Position numbers and translations under genes: made by a program
From: Pseudomonas sp. ATCC 13867
Lineage (GTDB): Bacteria > Pseudomonadota > Gammaproteobacteria > Pseudomonadales > Pseudomonadaceae
DNA length: 64,000 nucleotides
Direction of reading: 5' to 3'
NCBI RefSeq assembly: GCF_000349845.1
Contig: NC_020829.1
Location: 2,673,001-2,737,000 of the forward strand
Shown: positions 1 through 7,672 of the stretch, piece after piece
Numbering within the stretch: the first letter of the stretch is position 1
Layout of the letters: each line of letters opens with the position of its first letter
Notes under the pieces: generated by a model
Databases searched by the model: none
Told to the model about the DNA's origin: nothing
What the model saw: the letters and a program-made list of their open reading frames with translations, nothing else

Positions 1-486
1 CGGGACCTCGACGAGCGTTTCGAACGCATCGTCAGCATCGGCATGTTCGAGCACGTCGGGCGCAAGAACCACCGGACTTTCATGGAAGTCGTGTCGCGCT
101 GCCTGGACGACGACGGCCTGTTCCTGCTGCACACCATCGGCAAGAACCAGCGCCGCAGCGTGCCTGACCGCTGGATCGACAAGTACATCTTCCCCAATGG
201 CGACCTGCCTTCCATCGGCCAGATCGGCGACGCCGCCGACGGCCTGCTGGTGGTGGAGGACCTGCACAACTTCGGCGCCGACTACGACCGCACGCTGATG
301 GCCTGGGCACGCAACTTCGAGGCGAGCTGGCCGCGCTTCGCCGAGGAACTGGGCGAACGCTTCCGGCGCATGTGGCGCTATTACCTGCTGTCCTGCGCCG
401 GAGCCTTCCGCGCCCGCGACATCCAGTTGTGGCAGTGGGTGCTGTCCCGCCGTGGAGTGGCCGGCGGTTACCAGCGGGTCAGCTGA
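1..486 (+). CDS. Cyclopropane-fatty-acyl-phospholipid synthase family methyltransferase, C-terminal part
   Basis: The window opens inside this gene; 161 codons of the C-terminal part are present, read in frame from base 1 to a TGA at 484-486. The segment has the CFA-synthase signature FERIVSIGMFEHVG in the SAM-binding fold, followed by an aromatic-rich tail (RRMWRYYLLSCAGAFRARDIQLWQWVLS) typical of the family's C-terminus. The family transfers a methylene group from S-adenosylmethionine to double bonds of phospholipid acyl chains at the membrane. Family assignment is firm. Exact substrate is not, because the N-terminal half is missing and Pseudomonas carries several CFA-like paralogues. The next gene is convergent. 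Confidence 0.85.
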   Translation, partial: RDLDERFERIVSIGMFEHVGRKNHRTFMEVVSRCLDDDGLFLLHTIGKNQRRSVPDRWIDKYIFPNGDLPSIGQIGDAADGLLVVEDLHNFGADYDRTLMAWARNFEASWPRFAEELGERFRRMWRYYLLSCAGAFRARDIQLWQWVLSRRGVAGGYQRVS

Positions 487-513
487 GCGCCGGATCCGAG
501 GGGGATGCCCAGT

Positions 514-530
514 GCGTCCCGCGGACGCTT
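514..530. terminator. Short GC hairpin between convergent genes
   Basis: Perfect 6-bp stem, gcgtcc at 514-519 and ggacgc at 523-528, with a 3-nt loop and a short T-containing stretch after it. It lies between the converging ends of the CFA-like gene and the TetR gene. It is weak as an intrinsic terminator because there is no real T run. Confidence 0.35.
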
Positions 531-555
531 CTCCTGCCCGCAGGCCGAAGCCCCG

Positions 556-1179
556 TCAGTTGTCCTCCCGGAAGGGCGGGGCGTCGAGCAGCACGCGCAC
601 CGCCCACACCCATTGGGCGATGAGCTTTTCGTGGTATTCCCGATTGCTCGCCAGAACGCTCGAGAGCGCCATCCCGCGCAGAAACGCAATGCTCAGGGAT
701 TTGACGACCTCGTAGTTCGGGCTGTCCTGCACAGCCGCGAGGAGACTCTCCACGACGCGTTCGCGCTCCACCCGCGCCGCTCTCTCCGCGCTTCGAATGG
801 CCGCCTGCAGATCGCTGTCCGTCCGCGACGCTCCCCAAAGTTCCAGCTCCGCCAGGAACGCCGGCTGCAGGCTCATCGTCGACAGGATGCGGATCGCCCG
901 CTCCAGCGGATTCAAGACATCCCCCATCGTCAACTCGGCCTGGCGCACCGCTTCATCGTTGCGGCGAACCAGTTCCTCGATGGTGGCCGAGAGCAGGGCG
1001 GCATGCGTGGGGAAGTGGTGCAGCAGCGCGCCCCGGCTGGCGCCCGCTCGGCGCTGCACTTCCAGCGTCGTGGTGCTGGCGACACCCAGTTCGATCAGTG
1101 AGGACACCGCCGCGTCCAGCAGGCGCTGGCGGGTGGCGAGTTTTCTGGAGGGGGCGGTGGGGCTGGTGGCTGTCTGCAT
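556..1179 (-). CDS. TetR/AcrR family transcriptional regulator
   Basis: 207 residues. The N-terminal TetR helix-turn-helix covers about residues 13-60 (ATRQRLLDAAVSSLIELG, then TTTLEVQRRAGASRGALLHHF), with the usual single HTH followed by an all-helical ligand domain. The ATG at 1177-1179 has no convincing Shine-Dalgarno sequence. The gene is divergent from the crotonase gene at 1302. The intergenic region holds two copies of the inverted repeat CAGTCA-N4-TGACTG, which are the obvious candidate operators. The likely role is a repressor of the crotonase/acyl-CoA ligase genes and perhaps of itself. The ligand is unknown; an acyl-CoA or free acid is an inference from the neighbours. Confidence 0.9.
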   Translation of the reverse strand: MQTATSPTAPSRKLATRQRLLDAAVSSLIELGVASTTTLEVQRRAGASRGALLHHFPTHAALLSATIEELVRRNDEAVRQAELTMGDVLNPLERAIRILSTMSLQPAFLAELELWGASRTDSDLQAAIRSAERAARVERERVVESLLAAVQDSPNYEVVKSLSIAFLRGMALSSVLASNREYHEKLIAQWVWAVRVLLDAPPFREDN

Positions 1180-1209
1180 GCAGGGACATTTACTCGATGA
1201 ATGATGGCT

Positions 1210-1261
1210 ACAGTCAGCGTTGACTGTTTTGCTGTGCGCTCATACAGTCAATTTTGACTGT
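1210..1261 (+). promoter_or_regulatory. Promoter with twin TetR-type operators
   Basis: Two perfect inverted repeats, ACAGTCA-GCGT-TGACTGT (1210-1227; the core arms are 6 bp) and ACAGTCA-ATTT-TGACTGT (1244-1261), lie with centres 34 bp apart. A sigma70-like promoter fits between them on the plus strand: -35 TTGACT at 1220-1225, a 17-bp spacer, and -10 TACAGT at 1243-1248. The first operator overlaps the -35 and the second overlaps the -10, so binding of the divergent TetR protein would block transcription of the crotonase gene. The repeats and hexamers are seen directly; which protein binds is inferred. Confidence 0.75.
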
Positions 1262-1301
1262 TTTCTCCCGATCAACCAAGACCATCTGCCTGGAGTTTGA
1301 T

Positions 1302-2204
1302 ATGCCCACCTTCGCCACCGTTTCCATCGAACAGGATCGCCAGTCGCCTCGCATCGCGCGTCTGCTGCTCAACCGCCCGGAACGGCTCAACGCAATCACC
1401 AACCAGACGCCCCGCGACATCCGCGCCGCCGTGGAGTGGGCGGAAGGCAACGATGAGGTGCATGTGATCATCGTCGAAGGCGCCGGCAAGGGGTTCTGCG
1501 GTGGTTACGACCTGGCGGAGTCCGCCGAGCAGATGCAGGATCACCCCTGCCAGCAGGAGAGCACCCCCTGGGACCCGATGGTCGATTACGCCTTCATGAA
1601 GCGCAACACGGAGGACTTCATGAGCCTCTGGCGCTGCAGCAAGCCGACCATCGCCAAGGTGCATGGCTATGCCGCGGCGGGCGGCAGCGACATCGCGCTG
1701 AGTTGCGACCTGCTGGTGATGGCCGAGGACGCCAGGATCGGCTACATGCCGACGCGCGTCTGGGGCTGCCCGACGACCGCCATGTGGACGTTCCGTCTGG
1801 GCTTCGCGCGGGCCAAGCAGCTGATGTTCACCGGCGATCCCATCGATGGGGTCACGGCCGCCGCCTGGGGGCTGGCCAACGAGGTGGTGCCGAAGGATGA
1901 CCTGGAAGCCGCCACGATGAAGCTCGCCGAGCGGATTGCCGGCGTGCCCAAGTCGCACCTGGCCATGCACAAGATGGTGGTGAACCAGGTGATGCTGACG
2001 ATGGGACTGGAGCAGACCCAGATGATGGCCACGGTGTTCGACGGCATCACTCGCCACAACCCGGAAGGTGTCTGGTTCCGCCGCTACGCCCAGGCCGAGG
2101 GCTTCAAGGCGGCGGTGCAGTGGCGTGACAGCGGTCGACCGATCCCGGAGCGGGAAGAGGCCCGTGAGTTGATCAAGGAGCTGGAAGCCCGGCTCCAGCG
2201 CTGA
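1302..2204 (+). CDS. Crotonase (enoyl-CoA hydratase/isomerase) family protein
   Basis: 300 residues from the ATG at 1302, which follows a GGAG Shine-Dalgarno at 1292-1295. An upstream in-frame codon at 1254 would lie inside the operator and is rejected. The oxyanion-hole segments are present: [10 protein letters not shown] near residue 65 and [13 protein letters not shown] near residue 125. The two glutamates of classical enoyl-CoA hydratase appear replaced: Asp stands in the GGCEL-like position, and MPTRVWG replaces the usual PE-L-G segment. Simple hydratase activity is therefore doubtful, and another crotonase reaction (isomerase, hydrolase, decarboxylase) is possible. It lies directly upstream of an acyl-CoA ligase on the same strand, probably co-transcribed, and is controlled by the twin operators. 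Confidence 0.85.
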   Translation: MPTFATVSIEQDRQSPRIARLLLNRPERLNAITNQTPRDIRAAVEWAEGNDEVHVIIVEGAGKGFCGGYDLAESAEQMQDHPCQQESTPWDPMVDYAFMKRNTEDFMSLWRCSKPTIAKVHGYAAAGGSDIALSCDLLVMAEDARIGYMPTRVWGCPTTAMWTFRLGFARAKQLMFTGDPIDGVTAAAWGLANEVVPKDDLEAATMKLAERIAGVPKSHLAMHKMVVNQVMLTMGLEQTQMMATVFDGITRHNPEGVWFRRYAQAEGFKAAVQWRDSGRPIPEREEARELIKELEARLQR

Positions 2205-2284
2205 CGCGATCAACCCATACGCGCCGCGCGGCGCCTGTTCCGGCCGCGCGGCGGTGGATTCCCTGCTGGCCCAAGGAGTACTCG

Positions 2285-4039
2285 ATGTCGACTGCCACCT
2301 CCAACAGCTCCTGCATACAACATCGCATGGAGTCGACGACCACCCCCTTCGAACTGCTTGCCTGCACGGCGCGGCAGATGCCCACCCAGACCGCGCTGGA
2401 GTTCCTTCCCGGCGACCTTGCCGGTGCGCCGCTGACGATCAGCTACCAGCAACTGTTGCAGGACGTGCGGACGGTCGCGGCGGCGCTGAAGGCGACGGGA
2501 ATTGGCGAAGACGAGTCCGTCGCCATTCTGCTGCCCTTCGTCCCCCAGGCCGTGTCCGCGCTCATCGCCGCGAGCGCCGTGGCCGTGGCGTTTCCCGTCA
2601 ACCTGCTGCTGTCGGCAGAGGCCATACGCACGCAACTGACCCTTGCGCGTTGCCGTGTGGTCGTGACCCTGGGGCCGCACCCGGCCCTGGATGTGCATGC
2701 GCGTGTCCTGCGCGCGGTGGAGTCGATGGTGATCGCGCCCACGATCATTGAGGTGCCCCTGGCCTGGGACGCCTTCGTCGGCCATCCCGTCGCGGAATTT
2801 GAAGCAGTGGGTTCGCCTGACCGGATTGGCGCGCTGGTGCATACCGGCGGCACCACCGGGCATCCCAAGCTGGCCCGGCTCTCGCTGCGCAATATGGCCG
2901 CGGCGGCGCTGATGGCGAGCGCCGGCCTGGGTATCCAGCCGTCCGAACGCTTGCTCAGCGGACTGCCGCTGTTCCATGTGGGCGGCGCCATCGATGCCCT
3001 CATGGCGGCATTGGCGGTGGGCGCGACGGTCGTCTTCCCCACGGCCCTGGGCATGCGGAACCCCGAGGTGGTGCAGCGGATCTGGGAGGTGATCGCCCGC
3101 TACAGGATCACCTTGCTGGGCGCCGTTCCGACCTCCCTTGCGGCCATCCGGGACAGTCCGCTCGGGGTGTCGGACCTCAGCGGGTTCCGGGCGATCATGA
3201 CCGGCGGCTCCCCCTTGTCGGAAGACCTCTCCCAGACGATGCAGGCCTGGCTAGGCAAACCCATCTTCCAGCTCTACGGGATGACCGAGTCCAGCGGGAT
3301 CGCGACCGCGCAACTGATCGGCGACCGGCGTGCCGCGCACGCGGCGGGCGCTCCGGTCCCGGGCGTCGAGATCAGCCTGGGCGAACCCGGTGCGGCGTAC
3401 CGGCCAGGCGCTAAGGGTGAAGTCCTGGTTCGGGGGCCGAACGTCTTCCACGGCTACCTGACCGATCAAGGCATCACCGACGACCCGCAAGGAGGCTGGT
3501 TCGCCTCCGGCGATCTGGGCGAGGTCGCGGTGAATGGCGAGCTGAGGATCGTCGGCCGCTCCAAGGACGTGATCATCCGGAGCGGGCACAACATCGATCC
3601 CCAGGTCATCGAAGACGTCGCGCTGCAGTACCTGTCCGTGGGCCAGGCGGCAGCGGTGGCGATGCCCGACGACTATGCCGGCGAAGTCCCCGTGCTCTTC
3701 GTGGCCGCCCGCACCGGTACGACCGTCCGGCCCGAGGAGCTTTCCGACTTCGTGACGCAGCACATCGCCGAGCCGCCGGCACGGCCCAAGCACGTCTTCG
3801 TGCTCGATGAGCTCCCGCTGACCCCGTTCGGCAAGGTCGCGCGCTTCCGCCTGCGCCAGCTGGCGGTTGAATACAAGGTCAGGGATCTGCTGGGAGAGGT
3901 TTTCGACGCCCTGTCGGTGACCTGCAACGACCCGACGGCCAAGCGCGTGGCCATCGGTTCGGAGCAGCGCCTGACGGCCTCCCAGAGGCGGGACATCGAC
4001 CGTATCCTGAGGCGCCTGGATCTGCTGGTGGAGGGATAG
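2285..4039 (+). CDS. AMP-dependent acyl-CoA synthetase/ligase
   Basis: 584 residues from the ATG at 2285, preceded by AAGGAGT; a second in-frame ATG lies 14 codons later. It has the ANL-superfamily motifs: phosphate loop HTGGTTGHPK near residue 185, YGMTE near 330, SGDLGE and GRSKDVIIRSG near 405-435, and the catalytic lysine in TPFGKV near 514. It converts a carboxylic acid, ATP and CoA to acyl-CoA in the cytoplasm. A C-terminal tail of about 60 residues after the A10 lysine is longer than usual. It follows the crotonase gene by 80 bp and is convergent with a second ligase. Substrate chain length cannot be read from sequence. Confidence 0.9.
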   Translation: MSTATSNSSCIQHRMESTTTPFELLACTARQMPTQTALEFLPGDLAGAPLTISYQQLLQDVRTVAAALKATGIGEDESVAILLPFVPQAVSALIAASAVAVAFPVNLLLSAEAIRTQLTLARCRVVVTLGPHPALDVHARVLRAVESMVIAPTIIEVPLAWDAFVGHPVAEFEAVGSPDRIGALVHTGGTTGHPKLARLSLRNMAAAALMASAGLGIQPSERLLSGLPLFHVGGAIDALMAALAVGATVVFPTALGMRNPEVVQRIWEVIARYRITLLGAVPTSLAAIRDSPLGVSDLSGFRAIMTGGSPLSEDLSQTMQAWLGKPIFQLYGMTESSGIATAQLIGDRRAAHAAGAPVPGVEISLGEPGAAYRPGAKGEVLVRGPNVFHGYLTDQGITDDPQGGWFASGDLGEVAVNGELRIVGRSKDVIIRSGHNIDPQVIEDVALQYLSVGQAAAVAMPDDYAGEVPVLFVAARTGTTVRPEELSDFVTQHIAEPPARPKHVFVLDELPLTPFGKVARFRLRQLAVEYKVRDLLGEVFDALSVTCNDPTAKRVAIGSEQRLTASQRRDIDRILRRLDLLVEG

Positions 4040-4094
4040 CGGGCGTACAGGGGGCGGGGCAGCGATCGTCGCTGCTCCCCCTCGGGTGTGGGGT

Positions 4095-4128
4095 GCGGGC
4101 TCGGCGGGAAGGCCGTGTCCGAGCCCGC
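4095..4128. terminator. Hairpin between two convergent acyl-CoA ligase genes
   Basis: A 10-bp perfect inverted repeat, gcgggctcgg at 4095-4104 and ccgagcccgc at 4119-4128, lies between the 3' ends of the two ligase genes. There is no T run on either side, so it may be a bidirectional terminator or an mRNA 3' stabiliser. Confidence 0.5.
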
Positions 4129-4138
4129 TGGCGGACTA

Positions 4139-5641
4139 CTACGCAAGCAACGCGCGCTTGAGCACTTTGCCAACCGCGCTGCGTGGTAGCGCCTCGATGA
4201 AGCGAACCTCTTTCACGCACTTGAAGCCGGCGAGTTTTTCGCGACACACCTGCATCACCGCATCGGCAGTCAGTCCGGCGCCCGCCTCGGCGACGACGAA
4301 CGCCACGGGAACCTCGCCCCAGCGCTCGTCGGGACGGCCCACCACCGCCACCTCCGCGATACCGGGCAGGCCCAGGATCACCGCTTCCAGCTCGGCTGGA
4401 TAGATGTTCTCCCCGCCACTGATGATCATGTCCTTGCAGCGATCCACCACGTGGATGAACCCGTCGTCGTCCAGGTAGCCGACGTCGCCGGTGCGATACC
4501 ATCCGTCACGCAATGCGCTACGGGTAGCGCTGGGATTCCCCCAGTAGCCATCGAACATCATGGGTCCACGGCAGCAGATTTCACCCTTCTGGCCGGGCGC
4601 CAGGGCGTCGAAGGTTTCGATATCGACCACCTTCACCTCGCCGCCGAGCAGCGCCTTGCCCTGGGAGCCCGCCTTATCCAGGCCCATCTCTGCGGTCCAG
4701 AAGCTGATGGCGCCGCCGAACTCGGTCGATCCGTAGACCTGCTGGACCGCTATGCCGGCGGCCATGCCGGCTTCGATCAGCGGCCTGGGTACGGCGGACG
4801 CGCCGCAGGTCACCCATTGCAGGCTGCTGCTGTCCACCTGTGTCTTTTGCGCCACGCCAAGGAGGGCCTGAAGCATGACCGGCACGGTCATCAGGCTGGT
4901 GACGCGCTCCTGCGCGATCGTCCGCCAGACCTGGAGAGGCTCGAAGTCAGGCTGCAGGATCGTCGTGCAACCCTTGAGCACATTGGTCACCAGGGGCGAC
5001 AGGCCGCCAATGTGGAACATCGGCGCAATCAGCAGGAAGCGATGGTCCCGCCTCCAGTCCAGGGTACAGACGTTGGCCTGGGAACTCGCCATCATCGCCT
5101 TGTGCGAAATCATCGCGCCCTTCGGATGCCCGGTGGTTCCCGAGGTGTACATGATCACCGCCGGGTGCTCGCCGCCGTGGCTACCGAGGAGGGGGGAGAC
5201 GTCCCGGGGCATGCCGACGATGCTTTCGTACGGCGCAACCGAGTCGTGCGGCCCGGAGCCGATCAGGAGGAGTCGAGGTCGCGGTACCGCCAGTTGCCCG
5301 ACGGTCTGGGCAAAGTCGTCCTCATAGACCAGGACGGTCGGGGTGCAGTCTGACAGTATGTACTCCAGCTCCTCGACCTTGAGGCGCCAGTTCAGGACAA
5401 CCAGCGTGGCGCCCAGGCGCCCGGCAGCGAAGAGCGTGCTGCCCAGCATCTCACTGTTCCGGGCGAGCACGGCGATGCGATCGCCCTGGGTCACGCCCCG
5501 GCTATCCAGGTAACTCGCCAGCCTGCCGACTCGCTGATCGAGTTGCTTGTACGTCCATCGCCCGGTGGGTGTGACGAGCGCTTCTCGCGAAGGGCTCAGT
5601 ACGGCTCGCTGCGAAAGCAGCTGACCCAGATGCACGCTCAT
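4139..5641 (-). CDS. Long/medium-chain acyl-CoA synthetase (AMP-binding)
   Basis: 500 residues. The ATG at 5639-5641 is chosen because AAGGAG precedes it closely; a longer in-frame reading to 5731 adds a non-conserved 30-residue leader. Motifs: YTSGTTGHPKG, QVYGSTEFGG, TGDVGYLDDDGF, DRCKDMIISGGENIYPAE, and the C-terminal lysine in SAVGKVLKRAL. Length and motif set match fatty/aromatic acid CoA ligases. It probably activates the acid that feeds the AidB-type dehydrogenase encoded upstream on the same strand. The 299-bp gap before it carries an AT-rich segment with an inverted repeat shared with the dehydrogenase promoter. Confidence 0.9.
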   Translation of the reverse strand: MSVHLGQLLSQRAVLSPSREALVTPTGRWTYKQLDQRVGRLASYLDSRGVTQGDRIAVLARNSEMLGSTLFAAGRLGATLVVLNWRLKVEELEYILSDCTPTVLVYEDDFAQTVGQLAVPRPRLLLIGSGPHDSVAPYESIVGMPRDVSPLLGSHGGEHPAVIMYTSGTTGHPKGAMISHKAMMASSQANVCTLDWRRDHRFLLIAPMFHIGGLSPLVTNVLKGCTTILQPDFEPLQVWRTIAQERVTSLMTVPVMLQALLGVAQKTQVDSSSLQWVTCGASAVPRPLIEAGMAAGIAVQQVYGSTEFGGAISFWTAEMGLDKAGSQGKALLGGEVKVVDIETFDALAPGQKGEICCRGPMMFDGYWGNPSATRSALRDGWYRTGDVGYLDDDGFIHVVDRCKDMIISGGENIYPAELEAVILGLPGIAEVAVVGRPDERWGEVPVAFVVAEAGAGLTADAVMQVCREKLAGFKCVKEVRFIEALPRSAVGKVLKRALLA

Positions 5642-5767
5642 GGTTGTTCTCCTTGTTCGCTTTGCTTCAGACCTGGTGCCCGGCGGGATGCATTCGAACT
5701 GCAGCACGCAACGGATGAGCCGCGGAGACACCGGGGGGATGGGGACGTGAACGAAGTCATCGTTCGT

Positions 5768-5808
5768 AAATTACATTTTATGTATTTATTTGATTTGTTT
5801 TGTAATTT
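5768..5808 (-). promoter_or_regulatory. AT-rich control region with AAATTACA / TGTAATTT inverted repeat
   Basis: An AT-rich island upstream of the ligase gene (start 5641) contains a perfect 8-bp inverted repeat, aaattaca at 5768-5775 and tgtaattt at 5801-5808, separated by 25 bp. Nearly the same pair, aaattaca at 7616-7623 and tgtaatat at 7650-7657 with 26 bp between, lies in the promoter of the acyl-CoA dehydrogenase gene. The shared motif suggests one regulator controls both; that is an inference. Confidence 0.45.
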
Positions 5809-5833
5809 TTTAAGGGCGCAATAGACGGGACGT

Positions 5834-5879
5834 AGCGGGTACACAGGGGGGAGATTTCCCCCCCCCCTGTGTACCCGCT
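5834..5879. repeat. 18-bp perfect hairpin with a C10 tract
   Basis: agcgggtacacagggggg at 5834-5851 pairs perfectly with its complement at 5862-5879 around a 10-nt loop. The right-hand part contains ten consecutive C. It lies downstream of the acyl-CoA dehydrogenase gene (which ends at 5941 on the minus strand) and upstream of the ligase gene. No T run follows on either strand, so it is not a standard intrinsic terminator. It could be a transcription or replication barrier or an mRNA end protector. Confidence 0.6.
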
Positions 5880-5940
5880 CGAACTGCCCAGGATCGACCT
5901 GGCTACGCCTGGAAGCCTGTCGGCCAGGCGGGTTCGGCCA

Positions 5941-7587
5941 TCACACGGCAGGTTTTGCCCGGGCAATGAGCAGATCCAGCGGGGCGCTGGGGTCGAGCGT
6001 GCCGTAGGCAAAACCCTGCTCCCGCGCCAGACGGGAGCGGCAGAAGGTTTCCGCGATCTGCGGATCGCCGGTGTTGAGCAGAAGCACGGCCTGGATTGCC
6101 AGGGCGGCGCGTTCGACCACCAGGCGGCTGCGGACCTCCAGGGTGGCCACGTCTTCGAACGCGTGCTTGAGCCAGGCCACATGCTGGTCGTAGAGAGCAT
6201 TCTTGCCCAGCGCGCCTTGCAGTTCGACGAACAGCGCGTGGCGTACCTCTGGCTCTTTCTGCAGCGCGCGCAAGACATCGAGGCACTGCACGTTGCCGCT
6301 TCCCTCCCAGATGGAGTTCAGCGGGGCCTGGCGGTACAGGCGGGGCAGGATGTTCTCTTCCACGAAGCCAATGCCACCCAGGCACTCCTGGGCCTCGTTG
6401 ACGTATGCCGGGGTTCGTTTGCAGATCCAGTACTTGCCGATGGCCGTGGCGATGCGGGCGAAGGCTGCCTCATGGCTATCACGCCCCGCGGCATCCACCG
6501 CGCGTGCAACGCGCAGGGTCAGCGCAACGCTGGCTTCGCATTCGAGCGCGAGGTCGGCCAGCACGTTACGCATCAGCGGCTGCTCGATCAGCACGCGGCC
6601 GAACGCCTCGCGGTTGCTGGTGTGGTGAAGGGCCTGGACGAGCGCCTGGCGCATCAGGGCGGTGGAGCCGATCATGCAATCCAGACGGGTCAGCGAGACC
6701 ATCTCGATGATCGCCGGGACGCCACGGCCTTCCACACCGATCAGGTGCGCGGTGGCACCCTGGAACTCCACCTCGGACGAGGCGTTGCTCCAGTCACCCA
6801 GCTTGTCCTTCAGGCGCTGGATGCGGACGTCGTTCAGCGAGCCATCGGGCAGCACGCGCGGCAGCAGGAAGCAGCTCAGGCCACCCTCCGCCTGGGCGAG
6901 GATCAGGTGGGCGTCGCACAGCGGGGCGGAGAAGAAGAATTTGTGACCAACGATCCTGTAGCTGCCATCGGCCTGGGCAATGGCGCGGGTGGTGTTCCGG
7001 CGCACGTCGGAGCCTCCCTGCTTCTCGGTCATGCCCATGCCGATGGTCAGCGCGGTTTTCTGGTTCGCCGGCAGTGTTCTCGGGTCGTATTCGGTAGCCA
7101 GGATGCGCGGGATCCACTCCTTCGCGATTTCAGGAGAGTGCATCAGCGACGGGATGCAGGCGTGGGTCATGGTGAGCGGGCAGCACGTACCGGCATCCGC
7201 CTGGCTACACATGTAGAGCAGCGCAGCGCGGACCACGTGGGCGCCTGCTTGCTCCTTGTGGCGCCAGGAGAAGCTGTGCACCTGGCCGCGCATGGCCTGG
7301 CGCATCAGCTCATGGTAAGCGGGGTGAAACTCCACGTGGTCGATGCGGCGGCCATAGCGATCGAAGGGGTGAAGCACCGGCTTGTTGCGGTTGGCCTGCT
7401 CGCCGGCCTCCATCTGCTCGCGGCCGGCAACCTGGCCAAAATCGGAGAGGTGCTTTTCCGCCCAGATCCCGCCGTTCTTCTCGACGGCCTCCTGTAGTGG
7501 TTTATCGCTCAGCCAGGCGTTGAGCGGCGCCATCGGCAGTGGTTGGTTCTCTACCTCGTGGGTCTTAAACTGGACATCGGCAGACAT
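5941..7587 (-). CDS. aidB: AidB-type acyl-CoA dehydrogenase family flavoprotein
   Basis: 548 residues from the ATG at 7585-7587, chosen over one 13 codons upstream because GGAG sits just before it. The protein tracks the E. coli AidB layout: an N-terminal QPLPMAPLNAWLSD segment, HPAYHELMRQA, GMTEKQGGSDVR, GGLSCFLLPR, LKDKLGDWSNASSEVEF, and SIWEGSGNVQCLDVLRA with the dehydrogenase-type glutamate. Members bind FAD and oxidise acyl-CoAs such as isovaleryl-CoA; E. coli AidB also binds DNA in the alkylation response. Here the neighbours (CoA ligases, PaaX-type regulator) favour a catabolic role. It is divergent from the PaaX-type gene, with a clear promoter between. Confidence 0.85.
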   Translation of the reverse strand: MSADVQFKTHEVENQPLPMAPLNAWLSDKPLQEAVEKNGGIWAEKHLSDFGQVAGREQMEAGEQANRNKPVLHPFDRYGRRIDHVEFHPAYHELMRQAMRGQVHSFSWRHKEQAGAHVVRAALLYMCSQADAGTCCPLTMTHACIPSLMHSPEIAKEWIPRILATEYDPRTLPANQKTALTIGMGMTEKQGGSDVRRNTTRAIAQADGSYRIVGHKFFFSAPLCDAHLILAQAEGGLSCFLLPRVLPDGSLNDVRIQRLKDKLGDWSNASSEVEFQGATAHLIGVEGRGVPAIIEMVSLTRLDCMIGSTALMRQALVQALHHTSNREAFGRVLIEQPLMRNVLADLALECEASVALTLRVARAVDAAGRDSHEAAFARIATAIGKYWICKRTPAYVNEAQECLGGIGFVEENILPRLYRQAPLNSIWEGSGNVQCLDVLRALQKEPEVRHALFVELQGALGKNALYDQHVAWLKHAFEDVATLEVRSRLVVERAALAIQAVLLLNTGDPQIAETFCRSRLAREQGFAYGTLDPSAPLDLLIARAKPAV

Positions 7588-7615
7588 GGCGCATCTCCAT
7601 TGGGGTTGTGGCGAT

Positions 7616-7663
7616 AAATTACACATGAGGTGATTATTTGGTCAATGAATGTAATATTCATTG
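7616..7663. promoter_or_regulatory. Divergent promoter/operator of the acyl-CoA dehydrogenase and PaaX-type genes
   Basis: On the minus strand a sigma70-like promoter reads TTGACC (complement of 7640-7645), 18 bp, TAATTT (complement of 7616-7621), about 30 bp before the dehydrogenase start codon. Over its upstream edge lies a perfect inverted repeat, CAATGAAT-gtaat-ATTCATTG (7643-7663). The palindrome covers the -35 and reaches the 5' end of the divergent regulator gene, an arrangement expected for an autoregulating repressor. The AAATTACA/TGTAATAT pair also falls here. Confidence 0.65.
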
Positions 7664-7672
7664 GGCCGCCAG

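Noticed and set aside
4139..5731. Longer N-terminal extension of the acyl-CoA synthetase starting at 5731
   Set aside because: The extra 30 residues are unlike the family, and a good Shine-Dalgarno precedes the internal ATG at 5641.
5861..5879. CRISPR or tandem repeat array near the C10 tract
   Set aside because: There is one inverted repeat only, with no spaced direct repeats and no cas genes in the window.
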